A stretch of 64,000 nt of DNA, from the NCBI RefSeq assembly GCF_018687715.1, contig NC_056755.1, forward strand, positions 20,483,501 to 20,547,500, in the 5' to 3' direction. Shown here in pieces: positions 12,378 to 23,167 of this stretch. A program made the position numbers and the translations under genes. The DNA comes from Carya illinoinensis (taxonomy: Eukaryota; Streptophyta; Magnoliopsida; Fagales; Juglandaceae). A model generated the notes under the pieces. That model saw only the letters and a list, made by a program, of their open reading frames with translations, searched no databases and was not told where the DNA came from. How positions within the stretch are numbered: the stretch's first letter is position 1; every line of letters starts with the position of its first letter.

Positions 12378-12438
12378 TGTGACGCCCCCAAATCCCCACG
12401 CCCGAACACGGGGAAATCGAGACGTCCGGATGGTGACA
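12378..12438 (-). repeat. 61-bp LTR terminal scrap
   Basis: The bases match the first 61 positions of the complete element's LTR (TGTGACGCCCCCAAATCC onward through cggatggtgaca) almost without change, then similarity stops abruptly. Neither the rest of the LTR nor a duplication is present. It is either a deletion product or a filler fragment captured during repair. Confidence 0.8.
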
Positions 12439-13110
12439 CCAAAACTCAAAGAGTGGTGCTCCCCTCCACCCTGTCGTTGTTTGTCTTATTGTTGGTTGTA
12501 CACAAATTCTTGAAAACAACATGGGTTTCGTGGACATGGAAACTGAAAAAAGCCAAGAAAAACTAATTATGAAAAATAGGTGGTAAATATATAAATATAA
12601 TAATATATCTATATCCATTATAATTTAAAAAAAAAAAAAGCTTGAAAATTGTATGTCTTATTTCTTTTGTGTTTGCAGGTTGACTAGAAGCAAATGGGCA
12701 TTTCTGAATGAGCCACCAGTTTCTGAGGTTGCTTCCAACAGTTACACTATGTCGTTCTAGTACAAGCTGGACAAGCTTGTGCATTGTTTCGAGCATGGTG
12801 ATTGATACTGTTTTACAGCTATTTGTTGTGACATGATTTTGAAATTGCAATATATATTTTTCTCCGATTGCCAACACTTCAATTAATAGTTAAGATCCTA
12901 TATGCACTGAAGGTTGCTTAATATTTTTAGTTTGATGTAACTTATGCCTAGCCCAAGGTCTTGGGTGCAAACATTTCTCATCTTTAAAGGGATAGTTAGT
13001 ATTGTTATGGGCTGAGTAATACTGCTTACGTATTCTTCCTTAATTGTGCGTCAATTGGTTAATTGATTGCCTTTGTTTGTGATGATCCTTTTGTTTCTTG
13101 CTAGTAATTC
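12439..13110. other. Unassigned AT-rich sequence
   Basis: No coding region is supported. A splice-acceptor-like stretch (ttcttttgtgtttgcag) near 12680 precedes about 100 bases of mixed composition, but no exon with a recognisable product follows. This could be a decayed gene fragment or TE sequence. Confidence 0.35.
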
Positions 13111-15449
13111 TATGACGTCCCTGACGCCCACATACGAAAATGTGAAAATCTTGACATTGAGATGATGACAACACAGGTTACACACCCCAAACGACAAGTG
13201 CTAAGTGTGTGTAGAGGTAAAAAGTATACAACAAAAGTCGCAGCAGATAATTAAAGGGTATTCATCTTAGTACCAAAACTTTAAATATAGATTCACCAAA
13301 ATAAAATTGTTTCAAAAGATTATATAGTTATCTAGTAAAAATATAATAAAACCACAATACATGATCAAAAGGGGTAAACAATTCCAAGACACAAAAAGTG
13401 ACCCCAGGTCACTCCTCCAGCGAAGTTGAAACCCCAGGCTCGACATCCCCATCTGCATCAAAATTTACGATTATGTAAAACGAAACGTAGAGAAGAATAC
13501 CACGTGAGATTATGAGTCTCAACAAGTAACTAACCAAATAACCCGCGAGATAAAAATATATTAATGCAACCATGTATGTGTGCACACAATGAAACATGCA
13601 TATGCCCAAGACCATCATTTTTCCCGAAAATAACCGTTTTTTCAATGTATGCCAAAAATCCCCTTTGACCCAAAATAAGCCATTAAATACCATCCGCCAT
13701 TTTTCTGAAAAATGGCCCAAACATAAACCCACCATCTTCCCGAAAAATGATGCTTGTATTCATTTAATCATAAACCTCATTTTTCCAGAAAATGACCCAA
13801 CATATCCATTTATCAATCACTATAGGTAGGAATTGCAGGCGAGAGTCTACCACCATCCCTACCGCATGCACTTTAGGCGAGAATCATAGGCGGGACTCTA
13901 CCACTGTCCTTGTTTACCATCATCCCTACCGCGTGCACCGTAGCCGGAACCATAGACAGGACTCTACCACCATCCTTACTTACTACCATCCCTACCGCAT
14001 AAACCATAGGTGGGAATCACAGGCGAGAATCTACCACCGTCCCTACTTACCACTATCCTTATTGTGTGAACCGTAGGCAGGAATCACAAGCAGGACTCTA
14101 CCATCGTCCTTGCTTACCACCATCCTTATAGTTCCTTTTTCATCTCATTCATTCCTTTCAATCCATTCAATACACATTTATCCAAAAACCTTTCTTAACA
14201 CAAAAGCCCAATTTTCATTCATAACACATGAAAATGCATGCAGCAATGTAATGAATGTCATGACACAATGCACAGCAGATAAAAATATCCAATCACAGAC
14301 CTAAGTGCGCAAATCCACAAACCAACTCCACAATAACCCATCTTCCAAATCAGCCCAAGGCCCACATCCGACAACCACAAAAAATTTATAAATCCAAACT
14401 CCTCGGACCCAAGGCCTAGCACAACCAAACATTGTAAAAAATATGTTAGTATAAAAATATATTTAAATCTCAAGAAATTCTTTGAAAAATTACTTACAAT
14501 GGATGAAGGAAATTCTGAAAGATCAAATGTCAGGCCAAAAGTGGGGGACCAGTAGCAAAGCAGTGTTTTACAATAGTTTGGCCATGGGTCTAGAGAGGAT
14601 CTATGGGCTTCGGTTCAAGGGGAGAAGAAGCAGGTAGTCATGGCAATGTCGCGGTGGTGCTTGGTGGGGCTGGAAGTTGGCGATAGAGGCACACGGGGGT
14701 GGTTAAAGCCATGCATGAGAGGGAGAGCCCATGAGAGAGTGGGGGAGAGTGTGGCGGCAAGGGATTTTGGGGTGGCATGGGGAGGCTAGGGGGAGGTCAC
14801 TGGTGAGGAAGGAGGTGACTGGTGGTGGTTTGGTGGCTAGAAAACTGCGAATGATGGTGTGGATCTTAAGACTCGTGAGATTTGCGTGCATGCGTGGGGG
14901 AGAACGGCGATGCGGGTGAGGATGGAAATGGAGGGGATAGTCGCCAGCCGATTGGGAGGAGAATGGAAGGTGCAGTGACGAATCGAGAGGGCACACGGCA
15001 AGGCTAGGGAGAAGGAACCGAAACACAAGGAGAAGGGAGGGTCGCGCATAGGAGGGGGAAAGAGAGTAAAGAAGGAAAAGAGAAGCAAGGAAAAAAGAAA
15101 AAGAGGGAAAATAGAAAAAGAAGGGAAAGAAATGTAGTCCTTTCAACTTGGGATCTCAAAACTGATTCAACGAAAATGATTTCAAAATGGCACTTTAAAT
15201 AAAATAATTTAAACGCAGTGACTAGTAAAATAAAATAGTAAAATTCAAGAATAAAATAATTTAAAATAATGAACAAGTTAAATAATGAACAATAATTAAT
15301 AACCAGAAAACACATTGAATTAAATTTCACAATTACAAATCATAAAATAATATCACAAAAATCATCTAAAATTTAAAACAACAAAGCCCATAATTTTAAT
15401 AAACCAAATAATTATTTAATTAAGATTTACGTAAATACGGGGTATCACA
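13111..15449 (-). mobile_element. Solo LTR of subfamily B
   Basis: An LTR of about 2.34 kb starting TATGACGTCCC (TG decayed to TA) and ending GGGGTATCACA. The flanks aattc (13106..13110) and aatcc (15450..15454) are a target duplication with one difference. It shares most family blocks but has lost the ccgcaggtaagta sequence (13475..13500) and gained a tandem repeat (13825..14115). The GA-rich tract lies at about 15045..15130. No internal domain is present. This is the best full-length reference for the truncated copy at 6486..10607. Confidence 0.75.
13825..14115. repeat. Tandem repeat, about 67-bp unit, 4 to 5 copies
   Basis: Successive units begin taggtggga or taggcagga, then atcacaggcg, then actctaccac, then catccctaccgc. 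They are imperfect copies of one another. The array lies in the LTR at the place where the main family has short inverted repeats and the agagcgatgcc block. Confidence 0.8.
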
Positions 15450-15454
15450 AATCC

Positions 15455-15881
15455 TCTCATGATGGAAGCTTTGATGGATTGAACATGAGATTAACCATGA
15501 TTGATAAGTCATACAAGCCTAGATTTATGCCTCTATTATCTCAGTTTAGGTTTAATGATTTGAGAACTTGAGGACCATGCTATCCTTTATATATATATAT
15601 ATATATGTTTGTGGGCTTAAGCTATCTTGATCATTTTTTCTATCCTCCAATCGGTTGCTCATTTTGGATGAATTATTACATAAAACTCTTGTAGATATCT
15701 CATAACTGTATGTTGTCGCTGTTAGCTCATGCACAGTTGAATTTACTAAAAGTAGATCTTATATGTAATATTTGGCATTTTTCCACAATTATACCTCTCT
15801 TTAATGTTTGGCGTGGTTCTATTTAAACAAGTATATCTTATAGTTTATGACCACTAGCACTTTTGTTTGTAGGTATGTCCT
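15455..15881. other. Intergenic spacer between two LTR insertions
   Basis: AT-rich sequence with an (AT)n run at about 15590..15607. No gene is recognised. The complete gypsy element begins just to its right. Confidence 0.5.
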
Positions 15882-15886
15882 GTTTT

Positions 15887-18172
15887 TGTGACGCCCCCAA
15901 ATCCCCACGCCCGAACACGGGGAAATCGAGACGTCCGGATGGTGACAACCCGGACCACCATCCTAACGACGTGTGCCAAGTGTGTGCAAGAGCGACAAAG
16001 TGCACAAGACAAACGCAGCGAGAAGCAAGTCAATAATTAAGTACCAGAATTTTTTCTTAATGTAATACAAACTGTTTAAAACATACTTAAATAAAATATT
16101 ACAAGAAACACAAATACAAGTTTGAAAACAGATAAAAAGCACAGCATCAGCAACCCGGCGGAGCCGCATCCTCGGGCTCAGCCTCCTCCTCCTCTTCCTC
16201 GATCTCTGCACCAAAAGCTACGGAACCAAGAAAGGTTCCGCAGGTAAGTATGACCCAAACACTACCAGATGAAAATACATACAACCCAAACAACAAGAAA
16301 ACAAGATCAAACAAACACACGCCCCGCTACACATATATTTTAACACGCACGCCAAAACCCAAAAGGCCCACCAACCTCCATAAAGCCACACCTCGCCATT
16401 ATCCCAGATAATGGCCCAAACCACCATTTTTCCCAGAAAAAGGATCATAACTGAAAAACCATACCACAACCCGCTCCGTATGCACCATGATCTCCCCTAG
16501 GGATCATCCGCACACCCTGGCTCAGTGCCACACCGTAGAGAACGGCTACGCGTGCGACACCTAAACGAGCGATGCCCAGACTCGTGCCATGCACGTACCG
16601 AGCCGGGCCATCCTCTAGCCCTCGCCAGCGAAGGGCCACGGGATCGGTGAATAGAGCGATGCCTGGACTCGTGCTCAGCACGTACCGGGCCAGACCCATC
16701 CTCTAATTTCCGCTCCCGGAGTCAGTGAGTAGAGCGATGCCTGGACTCGTGCTCAGCACGTACCGGGCCAGACCCATCCTCTAATACTACTCCGTCATCG
16801 CGCAGGGCCTCAGAATCGGTGAATAGAGCGATGCCTGGACTCGTGCTCAGCACGTACTGGGCCAGACCCATCCTCTAGTACCAAACTCGTCAGCGCCCAG
16901 ACGACTACTCAGGGGATGTCACTCAGTATTGACCGCTCCCGAGTGACCAGAGGAGCTCCACCGTGATAATAACCCATCACGGCTTGGGCTCGTGAGACAC
17001 ACGCACCCAAACGCCAAAACGCCGATAAACATGATGCACATGCACGCGATATGCAATGCACACAAATAAAATGCAACGCACACCACACGGCCCAATCGAA
17101 ACAACCAATAACAACCAACCAAACAAACACTCCGTCCTCAATCCATCCGACCCCCGAAACTCCTCGGACTCAGTCCGGAATCAACAACCAACAACAAACA
17201 ATTAAATAAATAAATCAATTGAATGAGCAATATATATTAAAATCTGAAAATAGGGTTTGGAAAATACTTACAGCGCTATAGGGTATTTTTAGAAAGCTCG
17301 CGGCGTTGCTAACGGCGGAAAAACAGCAACGTCACAGTGAAAATTCACTGTGGCCGTGGGTCCGAAAAACCCACTTTTGAACGGGGACAAACTAGGACAC
17401 GAGATTGATAGGGAATGGTCTAGAGGTGGTTGTGAAGCTAATGGAAGCGACGGACGGCCGTGGGTGGCGGCGGAATGGCCGAAAATGGCAAATCGGAAAA
17501 CAAGCTCGTGGGAGCTGCTCCGGTGGTCGATGGAGGCCGGAAATGGGTGGGTTAGGACGGCAAGAGGTCGGTGATGAAGTGGTGAAGAAATGGTGGCCGG
17601 AGGTGGAGCGACGGCGGCGGATCGGAGTGAAATCCGTGCGCCCTTTGGAAGCTTTTTCCGGCCAAATGGCCGGCCGGTTGGGGGTGGTTTTCGGTGGGGA
17701 GGTGCACCGGAGGGAGGGGAAGAAAATGGGACCGGTGGGAGGTCGGGAGGTGGCCGGACGGCGCTGGGCCGGAGGAGAGAGAGAGACGACGCGGGAGAGG
17801 GAGGGAAGAGAGAGAGAGCACGGGGGGGGGAGCCGATCGGGGAGAGAGAAAGGGAGGGAAAAAAAAAGAAAAGAAAAAAAAGAAAGAAGAAGAAAGAAAA
17901 AAAAGGAAAAAGAAAAAGAAAAAAGAGAGGAGAAAGGGAAAAGATGTAGGGAAAAGATGAGGTCCAAACCTCATTCCGGAAAGCAAAACTAACCCGCCAA
18001 AAAGATTAAAAAAACACAAAACAACTAAATAAAACACAACACCAAATAAAATAAATTAATTTAAAAACCAACATTAAAAAACGCAAATAAATTAAAATAA
18101 ATAGCTAATATATTAATTAAAATAAAAACAATTATTTCAGCGAAAATACACTCAAAAACGGGTCATCACATC
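15887..18172 (-). repeat. 3' LTR of the complete gypsy element
   Basis: 2,286 bp, downstream of the polypurine tract in element orientation. It contains a three-copy tandem repeat (about 16655..16880), a perfect 20-bp inverted repeat at 17333..17352 and a GA-rich tract (about 17770..17945). Relative to the other LTR it lacks short insertions near 17210 (taaataaat-type) and near 17485 (gccgaaaatc-type). Confidence 0.95.
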
Positions 18173-18185
18173 CTCCCCTCCTTAA
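18173..18185 (-). other. Polypurine tract
   Basis: On the minus strand AAGGAGGGGAGGA directly abuts the TGTGATGACCC start of the 3' LTR, the expected plus-strand primer for second-strand DNA synthesis. Confidence 0.9.
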
Positions 18186-18287
18186 AAACAATTTCGTCCT
18201 CGAAATTGCAAGATCACCACCAACTTAAACCAAGCCACACAAACGCACATGAACCAACTGAGACCAAGATTAAAATACATACCTTCA

Positions 18288-19694
18288 TCATTCAAACAAA
18301 TATGGATACTGCTCTCTCATGTCTGCCACTCGCTCCCAAGAGAAGTCTTGTGCTAACGGATCTCCCCAAGCCACTTTAACCAACGGTATCGTCTTGGACC
18401 TCAATTGTTGCTCCTTCCAATCCAAAATCTGCGACGGAACAACTTCATAAGTGAGATCCGGTTGCAACTGAATACTTGCTGGGTCGACGAAGCGTGGCTC
18501 TTGCTGTCCAAAGCTTTTCTTCAGGGATGATACGTGGAAGACATCATGAACATCCCCAAAATAATCTGGCAAAGCAACTCTGTAGGCGACGGACCCTACT
18601 CTCTCCAGAATCTGAAAAGGGCCGACATACCTTGGATCTAGCTTCCTCTTTTTACCAAAACGCTTGACACCTCTCATGGGAGAGACTTTAAGATAAACCC
18701 AATCACCAACTTCAAATGACAATTCTCTCCTCCTGGTATCAGCGTAGCTTTTCTGGCGACTCTGAGCTGCCGCCATTTTATCTCTGATGATCCGGACTTG
18801 GCTTTGCATCTCTTGAATTATTTCGGGTCCAATCACCCTACTCTCCCCAACTTCATCCCAACACAAGGGCGACCTGCACTTTCTCCCATAAAGAGCTTCG
18901 TAGGGAGCCATCTGAATGGTCGCATGGAAGCTGTTATTGTAGGCAAACTCAATGAGCGGCAAATGATTTTCCCAACTCCCTTGGAATTCCATGACACACG
19001 CTCGCAGCATGTCTTCCAAAGTCTGAATGGTGCGTTCTGACTGGCCGTCTGTCTGCGGGTGATAGGCAGTACTGAACTTCAATTTAGTACCCAAAGCTGC
19101 CTGTAAACTCTTCCAGAACTGCGATGTGAACCTCGGGTCCCGATCCGACACTATACTCTTTGGTATGCCGTGTAGCCGCACTATCTCCTTGACATACAAA
19201 CGGGTTAACTTACCCAAAGAGTCGGTGTTATTAACAGGCAGAAAATGAGCACTCTTCGTTAATCGGTCCACAATCACCCAAACAGAATTCTTCCCACTAG
19301 GCGTTCTCGGCAAACCCACAACAAAGTCCATCGTGATGTCATCCCATTTCCACTCAGGAATAGGGAGGGGTTGGAGCACACCTGCAGGTCTCTGATGTTC
19401 GGCCTTTACCTGTCGGCATGTGTGGCATTTTTCAACATGTAAGGCGATGTCCTTCTTCATTCCATCCCACCAGTAATTCTTCTTCAAGTCCCGATACATT
19501 TTTGTACTGCCTGGATGAACAGAATAAGGGGCCGCATGAGCCTCCGCCATGATCCGCTCTTTGAAATCTGAGTCCTTTGGAATCACTCTGCGATCTCGGA
19601 ACCGTAAAATCCCATCACTATCCAAGCTATAGTGCAACGGCCCTCGAGACTTTCGAACTCTTTTCCTGATGTTCAGCAGCTTCGAATCCTTTCT
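18288..19694 (-). CDS. Gypsy integrase domain with GPY/F-type and chromodomain-like C-terminus
   Basis: This part of pol inserts the element cDNA. It has an HHCC zinc-binding segment (VHPGSTKM then CHTCRQVK) and a DDE core seen as MDFVVG, VSDRDPRF and QTDGQSERT, so all three acidic residues are present. A basic GPY/F-like module follows (RRRELSFEVGDWVYLK to RYVGPFQIL). The C-terminal segment (VPSQILDWKEQQLRSK to EQYPYLFE) resembles the group II chromodomain of Del/Tekay elements. It is in the same frame as the reverse transcriptase to its right; a TAA at 19695..19697 separates them. The methionine near 19637 is only the first one after that stop and not a natural start. Confidence 0.9.
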   Translation of the reverse strand, partial: RKDSKLLNIRKRVRKSRGPLHYSLDSDGILRFRDRRVIPKDSDFKERIMAEAHAAPYSVHPGSTKMYRDLKKNYWWDGMKKDIALHVEKCHTCRQVKAEHQRPAGVLQPLPIPEWKWDDITMDFVVGLPRTPSGKNSVWVIVDRLTKSAHFLPVNNTDSLGKLTRLYVKEIVRLHGIPKSIVSDRDPRFTSQFWKSLQAALGTKLKFSTAYHPQTDGQSERTIQTLEDMLRACVMEFQGSWENHLPLIEFAYNNSFHATIQMAPYEALYGRKCRSPLCWDEVGESRVIGPEIIQEMQSQVRIIRDKMAAAQSRQKSYADTRRRELSFEVGDWVYLKVSPMRGVKRFGKKRKLDPRYVGPFQILERVGSVAYRVALPDYFGDVHDVFHVSSLKKSFGQQEPRFVDPASIQLQPDLTYEVVPSQILDWKEQQLRSKTIPLVKVAWGDPLAQDFSWERVADMREQYPYLFE

Positions 19695-21434
19695 TTAGAG
19701 AGCTTTCAATTCTTCAAAATCGGTTACCCGAATATCAAGAACTGATGATAAAATCTCCACTTGCTGCGAACTCTCTAGTAGGAGCCTTCTCATCCCACAA
19801 AGTAACGAATCCACTTCCGACGGCTCGGCTTCGTCTTCCAAATGTGACTTCCGGCTCAAAGCATCAGCAACTATATTAGCCTTTCCTGGATGGTACTTGA
19901 TCTCACACTGATAGTCACTGATTAGCTCCAGCCACTGCCTTTGCCTCATATTCAAATTTTTATGGGAAAACAAATGCTTCAAACTCTTATGATCAGTAAA
20001 TACCTCACAAGCTTCCCCATACAAGAAATGCCGCCAGATCTTGAGTGCAAAAACAATCGCAGCCAATTCTAGATCGTGCGTCGGGTAATTCTTTTCATGG
20101 TCCTTAAGCTGACGAGATGCATAGGCTACAACCCGTCCTTCCTGCATAAGGACACAACCCAACCCAAACTTGGACGCATCGCTGAAGACTACGAAAGGCT
20201 TATGCGGTTCAGGGAGTGTTAACACTGGTGCCGTCGTCAACCTGTTCTTTAATTCCTGGAAGCTTCTCTCACATTTATCTGACCATACAAATTCTGTATT
20301 CTTCCGAGTTAAGGCTGTGAGAGGTCCGGATAGGCGAGCAAAACCTTCTACAAATCTTCGATAATAACCGGCGAGCCCCAAGAAACTCCTGATCTCCCGT
20401 ACTGTAGTCGGGCGTGGCCATGACAAAATGGCTTCTATTTTACTAGGATCAACTGCCACCCCGCCCCTGGAAATTACATGCCCGAGAAATTTAACTTCTT
20501 CCAACCAGAACTCACACTTGCTAAGCTTGGCATAAAGCCGGTGTTCTCTCAATCTTTCAAGTACCAGACTAAGATGATACACATGCTCTTCAACATCTCG
20601 AGAATAAATCAGTATATCATCAATAAATACCACCACAAAAGAATCCAGATAAGGTTGGAACACCCGATTCATTAAATCCATGAAAGCAGCAGGAGCATTA
20701 GCTAGCCCAAACGGCATCACCTTAAATTCATAGTGTCCATACCTCGACCTGAAAGCAGTTTTAGGCACATCCTGCTCTCTGATTCTCAGCTGGTAGTATC
20801 CCGACCTCAGATCAATTTTAGAGAACATGGCTGCTCCCTGAAGCTGGTCAAATAAATCATCTATCCGCGGGAGAGGATATTTATTTTTGATGGTCACCTT
20901 GTTCAACTCCCGATAGTCAATGCACATACGAAGAGTTCCATCTTTCTTTTTAACAAATAAAACTGGGGCACCCCACGGCGACGTACTAGGCTGAATAAAT
21001 CCCTTCTCTACTAATTCTTGCAACTGAGTCTTCAACTCTTTCAATTCAGCCGGTGCCATGCGGTAAGGAGCCTTATGCACAGGAGCCGCTCCAGGTTCCA
21101 AATCTATAACAAACTCCATCTCTCGCACGGGGGGTAGTCCGGGCAAATCATCCACAAACACATCGGGGAACTCTTCCACAACTGGAATGTCTGCCAAGGA
21201 CTTCTTCTCAGACGGCGTGGATACCATCTGGACCAAGAATGCATCCGCTCCCCATGCAATTTCTCTTCTTGCCTGTATCGCCGATATAATCATCGGTTTT
21301 TCTTTCAATTTACTCCCCGCGAATTCCAGACAATCACCATCCGGAAGCTGAAAGCTAACTGTCCGACTTCTGCAATTAATAGTCGCAGAATATCGGTATA
21401 GCCAATCCATCCCGAGGATGATATCAAAACCCAA
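19695..21434 (-). CDS. Gypsy protease end, reverse transcriptase and RNase H
   Basis: The frame begins inside the protease ([10 protein letters not shown]). It continues into the reverse transcriptase: [13 protein letters not shown], then [16 protein letters not shown], then [12 protein letters not shown], then [11 protein letters not shown] with the catalytic aspartate pair intact. RNase H follows with [18 protein letters not shown] and FTDHKSL, so the catalytic D, E and D are present, and ends near [10 protein letters not shown]. It copies element RNA into DNA. The natural protein would be one polyprotein with gag and integrase. It is cut off from gag by a frameshift near 21444 and from integrase by the TAA at 19695..19697. 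Confidence 0.93.
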   Translation of the reverse strand: MGFDIILGMDWLYRYSATINCRSRTVSFQLPDGDCLEFAGSKLKEKPMIISAIQARREIAWGADAFLVQMVSTPSEKKSLADIPVVEEFPDVFVDDLPGLPPVREMEFVIDLEPGAAPVHKAPYRMAPAELKELKTQLQELVEKGFIQPSTSPWGAPVLFVKKKDGTLRMCIDYRELNKVTIKNKYPLPRIDDLFDQLQGAAMFSKIDLRSGYYQLRIREQDVPKTAFRSRYGHYEFKVMPFGLANAPAAFMDLMNRVFQPYLDSFVVVFIDDILIYSRDVEEHVYHLSLVLERLREHRLYAKLSKCEFWLEEVKFLGHVISRGGVAVDPSKIEAILSWPRPTTVREIRSFLGLAGYYRRFVEGFARLSGPLTALTRKNTEFVWSDKCERSFQELKNRLTTAPVLTLPEPHKPFVVFSDASKFGLGCVLMQEGRVVAYASRQLKDHEKNYPTHDLELAAIVFALKIWRHFLYGEACEVFTDHKSLKHLFSHKNLNMRQRQWLELISDYQCEIKYHPGKANIVADALSRKSHLEDEAEPSEVDSLLCGMRRLLLESSQQVEILSSVLDIRVTDFEELKAL

Positions 21435-22891
21435 CAGCTTGACACTACCAGATCAGCATCCAAAAACCTTCCCTCAAAATTTAACGGGCATCCCGAAGCA
21501 ACTTTGGAACACCACACCCTCTCACCATCGGGTAGGGCCACTACCATAGCCTTCGGCAACGGTTCCGTGACCAAGTTACACACCCGAGCAAACGTGGAAG
21601 ACACAAACGATTGTGAAGCACCGGAATCAAACAAGGTACAAGCATAAAACTCATACAAACGAACTCTTCCTGTGATTACTCCAGCATCATGGGTCGCTGG
21701 TGCCTCATCATCTACCTCTCCGGGTGTGACAGCATAAACCCGGGCTTGCACTGGTTGTCTCGGGTTGGTTCTTCCACCGCGCCTACCTCCACGGTTCCCT
21801 TGAACCATTCTTGGACATTCTCGGGAAAAGTGGCCTGGCTGGCCACAAGTAAAACATCGAGCTCCACCAGAAGAGCACTCGCCCGCATGAGCTCTATTGC
21901 AAATTCCACATACAGGTACACGTCCTCCCATGCGAACACTTGAGGATGCTTGCGATCGAGTCCCGGACCGCTGAACAAACTTCTGGGGCGAACCCGAGCT
22001 ACTTCCTTCACCAGAAAAACTCCGCCTCTTTTGTCCTGGAGGGGAGCCCATACCCAGATTATTTTCCCGCTCTATAAGGGTGGCCACATCCACTAACTCC
22101 TGAAAAGTGGATATCCGGTGGCTGACCACCAAACGGCGTATATCAGGGCGTAGTCCCTCCTGGAAACGCTCTGCTCGCAACTCCTCAGTGGCAACAAGAT
22201 GAGGAGCGAATTGCTCAAGTTCTATGAACCTCCGGGCGTATTGTTCCACTGTTGCGCCCCCTTGGATCAAATTAGAGAATTCTCTTGCCTTTTGTTTTCT
22301 TACCGAGGCGGGAAAGAAGCGGTCATTGAACTCCTTCTTGAAACGCTGCCAGGTCACTGCAGCGAAAGATCCCAACTCAGCTTCCAGCATCACCCTCCTG
22401 GTATCCCACCAATCAGAGGCGATACCCTGCAAAAGATAGCTGGCGTAGAGTACTTGCTGAGCTTCAGTACATCCACACACCTCAAAGGTTTTCTCCAGGT
22501 CTCTGATCCATCTTCCAGCCTGAAGAGGATCCTCATTTCCAGTGAAGTGTGGAGTCCGATGCGCTAGGAAGCGCTCATAGGTGCATCCGGCTTGCACCAT
22601 GCTACTTGACCCGCCCGGATACATCCAAGGCCCTCCCTGATATGGCCAAGGACCTCCTGGTTGTGGCCAATACACTCCCTGTGGCGGACAAGGCCCTCCG
22701 GGTGGTGGACAAGGCCCTCCTTGTGGTGGCCAAGGACCTCCTTGTGGTGGCCAAGGCCCTGTCTGTTGTGGCCTAATATTCTGTTGCATAAACTCCGTCA
22801 TTTGCCTTATTGTCTCGGCTATGGAGTCATCTCTGGAGGTATTGTCCTGCGGTTCCTGAGTATTTTTCCTTGGTCTTCCTGGTCTTCCCAT
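21305..22891 (-). CDS. Gypsy Gag and N-terminal protease
   Basis: The ATG at 22891 gives [10 protein letters not shown]. Residues about 45 to 95 are a run of Gly-Pro-Trp/Cys-Pro repeats, unusual for this family. The capsid-like retrotransposon gag domain follows ([11 protein letters not shown], then ASDWWDTRR, then [11 protein letters not shown], then [15 protein letters not shown]). Two Cys-rich segments follow: [12 protein letters not shown] and a CCHC zinc knuckle, [14 protein letters not shown]. The aspartic protease active site is [10 protein letters not shown]. After LDADLVV the frame leaves the conserved protease sequence, which continues in the next frame. This suggests loss of about one base near 21444. 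Residues after that point to the stop at 21305 are out of frame and not real. Confidence 0.9.
   Translation of the reverse strand: MGRPGRPRKNTQEPQDNTSRDDSIAETIRQMTEFMQQNIRPQQTGPWPPQGGPWPPQGGPCPPPGGPCPPQGVYWPQPGGPWPYQGGPWMYPGGSSSMVQAGCTYERFLAHRTPHFTGNEDPLQAGRWIRDLEKTFEVCGCTEAQQVLYASYLLQGIASDWWDTRRVMLEAELGSFAAVTWQRFKKEFNDRFFPASVRKQKAREFSNLIQGGATVEQYARRFIELEQFAPHLVATEELRAERFQEGLRPDIRRLVVSHRISTFQELVDVATLIERENNLGMGSPPGQKRRSFSGEGSSSGSPQKFVQRSGTRSQASSSVRMGGRVPVCGICNRAHAGECSSGGARCFTCGQPGHFSRECPRMVQGNRGGRRGGRTNPRQPVQARVYAVTPGEVDDEAPATHDAGVITGRVRLYEFYACTLFDSGASQSFVSSTFARVCNLVTEPLPKAMVVALPDGERVWCSKVASGCPLNFEGRFLDADLVVSSCWVLISSSGWIGYTDILRLLIAEVGQLAFSFRMVIVWNSRGVN
22610..22775. repeat. Minisatellite encoding the Gly-Pro repeats of Gag
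   Basis: Tandem ggccaaggacctccttgtggt-like units of about 24 bp lie in the gag reading frame. The unit length is a multiple of three, so expansion keeps the frame open. Confidence 0.75.
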
Positions 22892-23150
22892 TTCCTATCA
22901 CAACACCACACTTGACCCTCCTTTAAGAAAACAGATAAAACCATCACAAAACCAACATAAACAAAAACAACACAACACATCAAGAAACAAAAGAAACCGG
23001 CATGTTAAAACATAACTAAATAAATAAAAACAAGCAAACAAGCTCAAACAAATAAACAAAGGAAACAACTATACTTAACATAATTTTTAAAACACAACTT
23101 TAAAACATTCTGGTACTACCTACGGGACATGTGGTTTTACCCAGAGCCAA

Positions 23151-23165
23151 ACCGCTCTGATACCA
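23151..23165 (-). other. Primer-binding site (initiator tRNA-Met)
   Basis: On the minus strand TGGTATCAGAGCGGT lies two bases inside the 5' LTR. It is complementary to the 3' end of plant initiator tRNA-Met, the standard primer for Ty3/gypsy first-strand synthesis. Confidence 0.93.
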
Positions 23166-23167
23166 CC

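Noticed and set aside
16218..17130. Small minus-strand reading frames repeated in both LTRs
   Set aside because: Identical pairs exist only because the LTRs are identical. No conservation of the protein frame in the other LTR copies.
17392..18037. Reading frames of up to 195 codons on both strands of the LTR (also 24685..25338)
   Set aside because: Present in both LTRs because these are duplicates. Low-complexity products from the purine tract, with no domain.
21434..21460. Programmed ribosomal frameshift between gag and pol
   Set aside because: The frame change lies inside the protease domain rather than at a gag-protease border, and no slippery sequence is visible. A one-base loss is simpler.
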